A DNA stretch of 21,424 bases from a virus. Location: positions 1-21,424 of the IMG/VR virus record IMGVR_UViG_3300046451_000802; one strand, 5' to 3'. The position numbers and the translations under genes were made by a program. Within the stretch, counting starts at the first letter, position 1; each line of letters opens with the position of its first letter. Below the pieces are notes generated by a model. The model was not told the DNA's origin, did not search any database, and was given only the letters and a program-made list of their open reading frames with translations. Positions 1 to 5,568 of this stretch are shown here, piece by piece.

Positions 1-447
1 CGAAACAACGCTCGCAAGATCATTCGTAAGGATGCTCCCGCGAGACAAGCTTGGATCAAGGAACGCACTAGCTCTGACCAGCAAGCCATCCAGACCTTTG
101 AGTTCTTAGGAGAACCTGAGAGCGAGGATTATGCGATGTTCATGCAGGTCAAGAATAGCGCACTCTACAAACCTTTGGTAGACCACTTACCTAACTCCAA
201 CTTCGCGTTGGGACTCATGGTGAAAGGTCTACGTTCCGTACAAGCTGAACAAGCGGCTGCGGGAAAGCCTAAGAAGACGAATAAGCCTACTGCGCCATCC
301 GCAATCACGGAAGCTGCACCGGGAAGATCGTTAGGGCCGAAGGGAGAAACGAAAGCACGGAAGTCACTGGAAGCGGCTCATGCGCGATTTCAGAAGTCAG
401 GCAACATGGCGGACTACACCGATTACCTAAAGCTCAAGCGAGGGTAG
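1..447 (+). CDS. Scaffold-like capsid assembly protein, 5' truncated
   Basis: The frame is open from the first base of the window, so the gene begins upstream; the visible 148 residues are its C-terminal part. An internal ATG at 136 exists but is not needed, since the frame continues without a stop before it. The visible part is hydrophilic, rich in Lys, Ala, Glu and Gln, with a flexible Ala/Pro/Lys middle (AAAGKPKKTNKPTAPSAITE) and a basic helical end (RFQKSGNMADYTDYLKLKRG). This composition, with a short basic C-terminal helix and a position directly before the major capsid gene, is what phage scaffolding proteins show. Scaffolds guide procapsid assembly inside the cell and leave before DNA packaging. 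The assignment rests on position and composition, not on a recognised domain; another head-associated protein is possible. Confidence 0.6.
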   Translation, partial: RNNARKIIRKDAPARQAWIKERTSSDQQAIQTFEFLGEPESEDYAMFMQVKNSALYKPLVDHLPNSNFALGLMVKGLRSVQAEQAAAGKPKKTNKPTAPSAITEAAPGRSLGPKGETKARKSLEAAHARFQKSGNMADYTDYLKLKRG

Positions 448-489
448 CATAATTTAATAATCATCAAAATATAAGGAGGGCCACCTAAA

Positions 490-1458
490 ATGGCATCAAG
501 CACAACTTACAATACTAGTGGGAATCGTGAAGACCTCACCGACATCTTAACAATCCTAGAGCCGGAGGCATGTCCACTGACATCACTTGCTTCAAAGAAG
601 AAAGCCACTGGCACTTACTTTGAATGGCAGGTAGATGATCTCAGTACCGCAAGCTTTGACGGAGTTAGCGAAGGTGAAGATGTTACGTCATTCACAAATC
701 AAGCTGCTAACCGCACTCGCCTAGCAAATTATGTCCAGAAATTCCGCCGGAGTTTTATGGTTTCGGACATCCAACAATTGGTAAATACCGCTGGAGTCTC
801 CAACGAGTTTGCCAATGCTGAAAGTAAAGCAATACGGGAACTGAAACGTGATTTTGAAGCTGCAATTTGCTCTGCTCAGGATCAACAAATAGAATCCGGT
901 GCCGGAAGTCCGTATAAGACTCGCGGCATGTTCAAGTGGCTAGGAGTAGGTGGTCAACCCGCCGACGTTCCTGCGGCTTTTCAGAATGTTGCCAACGATA
1001 CCAACGGTACGCCTGTCACTGAATCTGAGTTCAATACAGTTCTTGAAACGCTCTACTCAGCCAACGGGATGCCAGGTGGTCAGCTTACTCTGATAGCTGG
1101 GCCAACGTTAAAGGGCGACATCTCAGACTTCAGTCGCGCAGTTGCCGCTACGCAATCAACTTACCAAGTTACCCAAACTGCTGAGTCCAAGAAGATCACG
1201 CTATCCGTGAATCTTTACGAGGGCGATTTTGGGAACGTAGCCATTATACCATCCGTGTTTTTGAATAGAACTAGCGGGGTTTCCACCGTGGATGCCAATG
1301 CTGGACTACTCATTGATCCGGAATACGTGTCTATCTTCACGCTCAAAGCGGAATCCCGCAGCGAGTTGGAAGACCAAGGAGGTGGCCAACGAGGCTTTGC
1401 GGATTTGATAGCGGGAATATCCTGCGACTCGCCTAAAGCGCACGGTTACTTCAACTAA
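490..1458 (+). CDS. Major capsid protein, SU10 family (DUF5309-like)
   Basis: A 322-residue protein forming the icosahedral shell. It resembles the SU10 major capsid family (formerly DUF5309): an N-terminal region ending in a 'T.FEW..D' type segment (TYFEWQVDDL), then the conserved middle RTRLANYVQKFRRSFMVSD followed by the helix with IRELKRDFEAAI, typical of this HK97-fold family. The C-terminal part has the beta-rich EGDFGNVAIIP segment and LEDQGGGQRGFADLIAG. A strong Shine-Dalgarno (AAGGAGG, 473-479) sits 10 bases before the ATG, in an A/T-rich leader, fitting a highly expressed gene. It follows the scaffold-like gene and is followed by a small probable decoration protein and a terminator, the usual order of a capsid cassette. 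Length fits the family. Confidence 0.85.
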   Translation: MASSTTYNTSGNREDLTDILTILEPEACPLTSLASKKKATGTYFEWQVDDLSTASFDGVSEGEDVTSFTNQAANRTRLANYVQKFRRSFMVSDIQQLVNTAGVSNEFANAESKAIRELKRDFEAAICSAQDQQIESGAGSPYKTRGMFKWLGVGGQPADVPAAFQNVANDTNGTPVTESEFNTVLETLYSANGMPGGQLTLIAGPTLKGDISDFSRAVAATQSTYQVTQTAESKKITLSVNLYEGDFGNVAIIPSVFLNRTSGVSTVDANAGLLIDPEYVSIFTLKAESRSELEDQGGGQRGFADLIAGISCDSPKAHGYFN

Positions 1459-1488
1459 TCTTAAATCTTAACAAGGAGAAATAATACA

Positions 1489-1941
1489 ATGCCAGAATTA
1501 AGCAACAATGCAGCGGGTCGCGGGTTTACGCACGTTTACACCGCAACCTATGAAGACCTACAAACAATCGGCAATGGCGGACAAGTCACTATCGCAACCA
1601 TCCCCGCCGGGGGTGCGGTTGAGTTGGTAGGGGTTCACAAGTCCGCCGCATTTGTCGGCACTACGTCTCTAGTCATTGACATTGGAACGACTGCGGGAGA
1701 CCCGGACGAGTTCATTGACATTCTTGACGCAGATGCCATGACCGTGCCTGTCTTCAATACTGGAGACCTGTGCGTAAAAAGCGCGGCGACCACTACCTTC
1801 CTTGGTGGTGCTTTCCCCGTAAAGGCAGTAGCAACGGCTACGCCAATTCTACTGGAAGTTACGGATGCAGCAATTGCGGATGCTACCGCCGGTGAGATTG
1901 TAGTGGGAATGCGCATACTAGACCTCAGTTCATTCGCTTAG
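1489..1941 (+). CDS. Small head protein, probable capsid decoration protein
   Basis: A 150-residue, beta-rich, acidic protein without signal peptide or membrane segment. It has alternating hydrophobic strands (QVTIATIPAGGAVELVGVHK, TSLVIDIGTTAGDPDEFID) and many Ala, Thr, Val and Gly, like phage virion surface proteins. A good Shine-Dalgarno (AAGGAG, 1473-1478) lies 10 bases before the ATG. It is placed between the major capsid gene and an intrinsic terminator, so the two are probably made at similar high levels. In many phages this slot holds a capsid-stabilising decoration or head-fibre protein; that is the basis of the call. I do not recognise a named family, so minor head protein is an alternative. 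Confidence 0.55.
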   Translation: MPELSNNAAGRGFTHVYTATYEDLQTIGNGGQVTIATIPAGGAVELVGVHKSAAFVGTTSLVIDIGTTAGDPDEFIDILDADAMTVPVFNTGDLCVKSAATTTFLGGAFPVKAVATATPILLEVTDAAIADATAGEIVVGMRILDLSSFA

Positions 1942-1961
1942 AGTTTTACTCATATTGGGTT

Positions 1962-1998
1962 GCCGCAGTGCGTTTGGGGAAGCGTACTGCGGCTTTTT
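1962..1998 (+). terminator. Intrinsic terminator after capsid cassette
   Basis: An 11-bp stem (GCCGCAGTGCG, 1962-1972, with CGTACTGCGGC, 1983-1993, one G-T wobble) closes a 10-base loop and is followed directly by TTTTT. It sits 20 bases after the stop of the decoration-like gene and ends the capsid transcript, or reduces read-through into the neck genes. Confidence 0.85.
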
Positions 1999-2028
1999 CC
2001 CAACTACGAAAACAGACGATAAACCACA

Positions 2029-2340
2029 ATGTCAGACGTATTTATCCCAAAGTGGAAAGAGGGTAACGGTTCAAGCTTCATGAAGAACATGGAGAAATAC
2101 TTGAAATATGAAGTTGACCTTGAGAAGTCTGAAGCCGCCATGCGAGATGCATTGGTGCGTAAAGAGAACCGCGATATGGGTTCTGCCAGGTCAGACGGCT
2201 TGGGGCAACTGAAGGCGACTATTCCTGCCAGAGAATACTTCCGTTGGCATCAGCAGGAGAGAGGCTGTTGGGGGGATAAGCAATTTATCAAGGAATGGGT
2301 CAGAGACAATCCATGTCACAAAGCCCAAGGTAATAAGTGA
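2029..2340 (+). CDS. Conserved small phage protein of unknown function
   Basis: A 103-residue soluble protein, first gene after the capsid terminator. N-terminal half is charged and helical (SSFMKNMEKYLKYEVDLEKS); the C-terminal half is aromatic and looks strongly constrained: IPAREYFRWHQQERGCWGDK, then FIKEWVRDNP. The pattern I-P-A-R-x-Y-x-R-W with a later G-C-W-x-D looks like a real folded domain, but I do not recognise a family with known function. No strong Shine-Dalgarno precedes the ATG. Its stop overlaps the GTG start of the next gene (GTGA at 2337-2340), suggesting translational coupling and a shared role in head-tail assembly. The function is open. Confidence 0.7.
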   Translation: MSDVFIPKWKEGNGSSFMKNMEKYLKYEVDLEKSEAAMRDALVRKENRDMGSARSDGLGQLKATIPAREYFRWHQQERGCWGDKQFIKEWVRDNPCHKAQGNK

Positions 2341-3158
2341 GAGTATCTGCGGTATCTTTCCTATCCGGAAACGTAGCGGCGTTAGCGGGTGTAGATGCCT
2401 TCATAACGACCGAAGCTGCGGCAGTAGTCACTAGCCTCAACCGCTTCGGCAAACTGGCATGGGAGCGTACGGCGTGGCCCTTCACTAGCGTACTAAAGCA
2501 AGTAGTGCCTGACATACGGGTACGGAGCATAGACGTAGGAGATGGTGGCAGTAGTTACTCTTCCGCCCCTACGGTAGCAGTCGCAGGAGCGGCAACCGCC
2601 ACAAGCACTATAAACAGCGATGGCGAGGTAAATGGCATAGCAGTAACGGCGGGAGGCACGGCATACGTGTCAGCACCCGCAGTGACCTTCAGTGGGGGAG
2701 GTGGAAGCGGAGCAGTGGCAACCGCAAACATCATCAGCCTAATTGACATGGGTCAGACGATGGATCTCATCTACAGGATCACGGACGTAGACCCATACGG
2801 CAGTACCCAACCGACAGACTTGGCATACCGCATAGATGCGGAGTCAGGGGCAACTGAATACGGGTTGGCAATTTTAGAGAACCGCAGTAGCACAGCCCCC
2901 GTCTGGGTACATTACCGCACACCGTGGCCGGGATACGCCAGTGGAAGCGCGGTCTTCCCATACATATTTGGCGAGTACGCAACAATGGGCAGTTATGGCG
3001 ATTGGCTACAAGCAGACGGGCAGGGTACGATGGCTCAATCAATTTGGGCGCAAGCCGAAGCAATTTTACAGACGGAGTTTGACCAACTTGAGCGCCAACA
3101 GCGCCAAATGACTCCACTACTAATCAACACCTACGGCACTACCGCCGCACAACCATAA
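2337..3158 (+). CDS. Probable head-tail connector/neck protein with inserted beta-repeat domain
   Basis: 273 residues, GTG start overlapping the previous stop by four bases. The two ends look like one structural core: an N-terminal helical part (residues 1-60, with FGKLAWERTAWPF) and a C-terminal part (135-260) with YRITDVDPYG, WVHYRTPWPGY and a Gln-rich final helix (about 233-257) such as found in tail adaptor or neck proteins. Between them, residues about 66-131 hold two related units, each with the pattern G-G-x-x-Y-x-(S)-A-P-x-V followed by a Gly/Ala stretch; the second also has SGGGGSGAVATA. This looks like an inserted glycine-rich beta-domain, a repeat type common in phage and bacterial surface proteins. 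Position between capsid and fibre genes supports a neck role. Exact part (adaptor, tail completion) is inferred. Confidence 0.55.
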   Translation: MRVSAVSFLSGNVAALAGVDAFITTEAAAVVTSLNRFGKLAWERTAWPFTSVLKQVVPDIRVRSIDVGDGGSSYSSAPTVAVAGAATATSTINSDGEVNGIAVTAGGTAYVSAPAVTFSGGGGSGAVATANIISLIDMGQTMDLIYRITDVDPYGSTQPTDLAYRIDAESGATEYGLAILENRSSTAPVWVHYRTPWPGYASGSAVFPYIFGEYATMGSYGDWLQADGQGTMAQSIWAQAEAILQTEFDQLERQQRQMTPLLINTYGTTAAQP

Positions 3159-3164
3159 TTCATC

Positions 3165-3428
3165 ATGGCAGGATCAGTAAGCGAATATAGAGGACTAGGA
3201 CTAAACGGGGGAGAGTACATCAATGATACTGCCGTACACACAGGCACTTGGTTTGCCATTCAAGCTACGGAAGCAACCGTGCTCGCCGCCCAAGCAAGCA
3301 ACATCACCAACTTGGATGACATCTGCACGGGACAGGACGCAACGGAACTCGCCGCCGGAACAGTGCTATACGGAAATTATACCAGCATTGATCTGACTTC
3401 CGGAGCAGTAATCGCCTACAACATTTAA
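3165..3428 (+). CDS. Small virion-associated protein of unknown function
   Basis: 87 residues, acidic, no signal peptide or TM segment. Sequence is rich in Ala, Thr, Gly and Asn with short beta strands (GTVLYGNYTSIDLTSGAVIA at the end) and an Ala/Thr helix in the middle (WFAIQATEATVLAAQASNIT). The end resembles the tip of a beta-structured fibre or decoration subunit. It starts 6 bases after the connector-like gene and ends 2 bases before the next start, so it is within the structural operon. There is no clear Shine-Dalgarno; the leader is A/T-rich. I do not recognise a family; a virion role is inferred from position and composition. Confidence 0.6.
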   Translation: MAGSVSEYRGLGLNGGEYINDTAVHTGTWFAIQATEATVLAAQASNITNLDDICTGQDATELAAGTVLYGNYTSIDLTSGAVIAYNI

Positions 3429-3430
3429 GC

Positions 3431-3667
3431 GTGTCGCACTCAATCATATCGCTAGGTCTGGGACTTGGCGGCGGGAAATCCGCGACCAGCAGCGGCGCGG
3501 CGGGTGGTGGTGGTGGTGGTGCGTTCGTCGTAGGTATCCTTCTTCTTCAGTCCGCCATCTTGTTGAGAACTGGCGACCCCGCCGGCACTATAGCCTACGG
3601 AACGGATACGGAGAATTTCTACGTATTTGATGGCTCGCTTTGGTTTAACTATCCGGAACAACAATAA
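3431..3667 (+). CDS. Small tail-fibre-associated protein with polyglycine linker
   Basis: 78 residues, GTG start two bases after the previous stop. It has a Gly/Leu-rich head (ISLGLGLGGGKSATSS), a run of six glycines encoded by six identical GGT codons (residues 25-30), then a hydrophobic segment (FVVGILLLQ) and a compact C-terminal motif: GDPAGTIAYGTDTENFYVFD, ending DGS-x-W-x-x-Y. The same G-x-IAY-x-T-x-T ... DGS-x-W-x-x-Y pattern is present at residues 17-40 of the next gene, so the two are related and probably belong to one fibre structure. The motif is of the type found near ends of receptor-binding proteins. Function as fibre adaptor is inferred. Confidence 0.6.
   Translation: MSHSIISLGLGLGGGKSATSSGAAGGGGGGAFVVGILLLQSAILLRTGDPAGTIAYGTDTENFYVFDGSLWFNYPEQQ
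3503..3520 (+). repeat. (GGT)6 trinucleotide microsatellite
   Basis: Six perfect GGT units in the reading frame of the small fibre gene, coding glycines 25-30. Length changes by slippage would only lengthen or shorten a glycine hinge, without a frameshift. Confidence 0.85.
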
Positions 3668-3672
3668 TTATT

Positions 3673-4662
3673 ATGTCAACGTTACAAACATGTACTTCGG
3701 GTAGTCGCCCTTCACACGGGGCGGGAGTTATCGCTTACGAGACGAACACAACCAGAACAATAATCTCGGACGGCTCAAGTTGGCATCTGTACATGCCCTC
3801 TTTGTTTTCACGCGCAAATTGCGCATTTTCGTTCCGTCAAATCGTTCCGGATTACACCGGCAAATGCGTCAAGGTGCGGCGGTCTAGCGACAACGGTGAG
3901 GTGGATATAGGTTTTACTTCCGCCGGGGTACTGAATCAAGCGGCCCTTCTATCTCATACCGGCACCGACCCAAGCAGTGCGGGTTACGCCGTTACATGGT
4001 ACGATCAAGGACCACATAGTATGGATGCTACTCAGGCCACGGCGGCCAACCAACCAGCCATCGTCTTATCGGGTGCGGTTGTAGTTTCCAATTCTAAACC
4101 TTCGCTTCAGTTTGGCGGGAGTTACATACTATACATGCCGGAGTGGGCAACCTACCGCCCGGATACACAGTGCTGGCTAAGTACCGCAGGAGCGCCGACG
4201 GCTGGCGTAGTGGTGTGTGAATTGACGTCGGTTGGAGGTGGGACTAATCAAATGGCTATTTGGGGTACGGGGGCAAACGCAAATGGGTATTCTAACACGT
4301 ATGGCGATAATATCGGGATTTACGGGACGAGCGGCGCTGCTCATTTTCATCGGACACAAGCACAAGGTGGGGCATTACAATTAAGCGACACGGCTGCGTT
4401 ATCTAATACTACTCAAGCCATAGGATGGTGGAATTACGATGGCACGACGATGGGCATTTCAACCAACGGCGGCTCTGAACAAACCACTACTGCCACGCCA
4501 AACCCGTGGGCTTACACAAAACAGACTATCGGGGCAGGACAAGTTCACAGCGCGGACGAATTTACCGGAAAGATTTCGGAGCTAATTTCCTATAAGGTAA
4601 GTAGGGCTTCGGAAAAAACCGCCATACTCGCCAACGTTAATGGCTTCTACGAGACATATTAA
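3673..4662 (+). CDS. Tail fibre with concanavalin-A-like (arabinofuranosidase-B/LamG-like) lectin domain
   Basis: 329 residues. Residues 1-40 carry the G-VIAY-x-T-x-T ... ISDGSSWHLY motif shared with the preceding small protein. From about residue 49 it follows the pattern of a concanavalin-A-like jelly-roll seen in the alpha-L-arabinofuranosidase-B catalytic family and phage fibres: YTGKCVKVRRSSDNGEVDIG (61-80), then AVTWYDQG (106-113), the ATQATAANQPAIV stretch (119-131) and KPSLQFGGS (142-150). The remaining part (beta strands with TNGGSEQTT and FTGKISELISY) completes the fold. It probably binds host surface sugar; whether it has glycosidase activity cannot be decided. The next gene begins one base after its stop. 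No Shine-Dalgarno is evident. Confidence 0.7.
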   Translation: MSTLQTCTSGSRPSHGAGVIAYETNTTRTIISDGSSWHLYMPSLFSRANCAFSFRQIVPDYTGKCVKVRRSSDNGEVDIGFTSAGVLNQAALLSHTGTDPSSAGYAVTWYDQGPHSMDATQATAANQPAIVLSGAVVVSNSKPSLQFGGSYILYMPEWATYRPDTQCWLSTAGAPTAGVVVCELTSVGGGTNQMAIWGTGANANGYSNTYGDNIGIYGTSGAAHFHRTQAQGGALQLSDTAALSNTTQAIGWWNYDGTTMGISTNGGSEQTTTATPNPWAYTKQTIGAGQVHSADEFTGKISELISYKVSRASEKTAILANVNGFYETY

Positions 4663-4663
4663 G

Positions 4664-4885
4664 ATGATAATAAAAGGCTATAGGTACTTAACGAAAACAG
4701 CGGCAACGGCTGCGCAGTCCGGGTTAAACGAACAATTTGGTTTCCCGGACTACGGAGATACGGAACGGGCGGTGGATGTGGAAAATCACGGGGGGAAATG
4801 GTATATTCGTTGGGACGCTACCTATGCCTCACAGTTAGGTAAACCTACCAACTACGAGTTGCCTGACCCGCCGCCGACTGAATGA
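4664..4885 (+). CDS. Small conserved fibre-adjacent protein
   Basis: 73 residues from the ATG at 4664, one base after the fibre stop. A longer reading from ATG 4640 would overlap the end of the fibre gene by 23 bases and add MASTRHIK; the shorter form begins with the more usual IIKGYRYLT and is preferred. The protein is aromatic and acidic (FGFPDYGDTERAVDVENHGG, KWYIRWDATYASQLGKP) and ends with a Pro-rich tail. Proteins of this size and pattern, 'GxRYLT...A' followed by 'W.I.WD....LG.P..', occur in phage fibre neighbourhoods; a fibre chaperone or attachment role is possible but not shown. Its stop overlaps the next start (ATGA). Confidence 0.65.
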   Translation: MIIKGYRYLTKTAATAAQSGLNEQFGFPDYGDTERAVDVENHGGKWYIRWDATYASQLGKPTNYELPDPPPTE

Positions 4886-5295
4886 GGCTACTCGCCATAA
4901 TGACTATCGCCACACTCACCGGCTGCTCCATGAAATCGTTCGTCACACCGGCGGCGGTTGTATCGGGAGCGGCGGTGGGCAGTATTGCGGGGCCGGGAGG
5001 GGCTGCCCTCGGAGCGGGAGTGGCATATGCAGGTGCGGAACTCTGGACTTTGGAAGACGAGAACAAACAACTCGTGACCGCCATCACCACCGGTGACGTT
5101 CAAGGCATAGTAGCCGCCCAAATGCGAGGACAGGAGGGTAAGATCCAAGAAGTCACCAGCGGCATTTGGACTACTCTGAAATACGCCGCACTAGTAGTGC
5201 TGGGCATCATGAGCATCCCGCTCTTCATCACCCGTTCAAACGCCAAGAAAATAAACAAGATTTGCGAGGAAACGAAACATGCACAAACTGATTGA
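4882..5295 (+). CDS. u-spanin-like lipoprotein with C-terminal transmembrane segment
   Basis: 137 residues, ATGA overlap with the previous gene. Residues 1-14 are a short lipoprotein signal with a classical lipobox LTG-C (Cys15). After it comes a glycine-zipper-like stretch (about 27-50, VSGAAVGSIAGPGGAALGAG), a soluble acidic part (52-96), then a hydrophobic segment at about 101-117 (YAALVVLGIMSIPLFIT) followed by basic residues (RSNAKKINK). An outer-membrane lipid anchor at the N-terminus plus an inner-membrane span at the C-terminus with a basic cytoplasmic tail is the layout of unimolecular spanins such as phage T1 gp11, similar in length, which fuse the two membranes in the last step of lysis. 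It is followed by two more nested small membrane genes. A virion or entry lipoprotein is the alternative. Confidence 0.6.
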   Translation: MRLLAIMTIATLTGCSMKSFVTPAAVVSGAAVGSIAGPGGAALGAGVAYAGAELWTLEDENKQLVTAITTGDVQGIVAAQMRGQEGKIQEVTSGIWTTLKYAALVVLGIMSIPLFITRSNAKKINKICEETKHAQTD

Positions 5296-5425
5296 AATTT
5301 ATAACGGTCTGAGCAAGCGTGGGAAAATCCTAGCTGGCTTCGCGGCTATTATAGTAGTCATAGCAGTCGTTGAATTATTCACGGGGTGCTCAAGCATGGA
5401 GCTAACAAAGACGTGGAGCTTCTAG
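5279..5425 (+). CDS. 48-residue membrane peptide nested between lysis genes
   Basis: ATG at 5279, TAG ending at 5425. It overlaps the end of the u-spanin-like gene by 17 bases and the start of the holin-like gene in another frame. Reading: a basic N-terminus (MHKLIEIYNGLSKRGK), one hydrophobic helix (residues about 18-35, LAGFAAIIVVIAVVELF), then TGCSSM and a short polar tail ending TKTWSF. Cys37 follows Phe-Thr-Gly; this resembles a lipobox but Phe at -3 is unusual, so lipidation is uncertain. It may be an antiholin/holin partner or a spanin helper. Evidence for coding is the tight overlap on both sides, the intact start and stop, and the sensible membrane topology. Confidence 0.6.
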   Translation: MHKLIEIYNGLSKRGKILAGFAAIIVVIAVVELFTGCSSMELTKTWSF

Positions 5426-5568
5426 CGGACAGGACTATTTGGGGTGGCATAGGAGGACTTGCCACTAGCATGGGGTTGGCTCAATGGAGTCACCTAGCAT
5501 CACTGTTCGCCGCTCTTTTAACCTGCGTATTCGTTTGCATTCGCATCTACCAGATACTTAAAAAGTAA
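5386..5568 (+). CDS. Holin-like small membrane protein
   Basis: 60 residues from GTG 5386. A second GTG at 5413 (giving 51 residues, starting ELLADRT) has GGAG at 5398-5401 eleven bases before it and may be the true start; it would also shorten the overlap with the 48-residue gene. Two hydrophobic segments are seen: about 18-33 (TIWGGIGGLATSMGLA) and 37-57 (HLASLFAALLTCVFVCIRIY), followed by a basic end (QILKK). This size and two-TM layout fit a class II holin that permeabilises the inner membrane at lysis. The TAA overlaps the ATG of the nozzle-like gene by one base. With the two genes upstream it forms the candidate lysis cassette. Another small membrane protein is possible. Confidence 0.6.
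   Translation: MLKHGANKDVELLADRTIWGGIGGLATSMGLAQWSHLASLFAALLTCVFVCIRIYQILKK

Noticed and set aside
3673-4662. Target of a diversity-generating retroelement in the lectin-like fibre
   Set aside because: No reverse transcriptase gene, template repeat or adenine-biased variable repeat seen in the window.
4640-4663. Upstream ATG for the small fibre-adjacent protein
   Set aside because: Would overlap the fibre gene by 23 bases and add an unrelated octapeptide; the ATG at 4664 directly after the fibre stop is more natural.
5386-5412. Nine extra N-terminal residues of the holin-like protein
   Set aside because: Not firmly rejected: GTG 5386 lacks a ribosome site and GTG 5413 has GGAG before it, so these residues may be untranslated. 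I kept the longer form because neither start is decisive.
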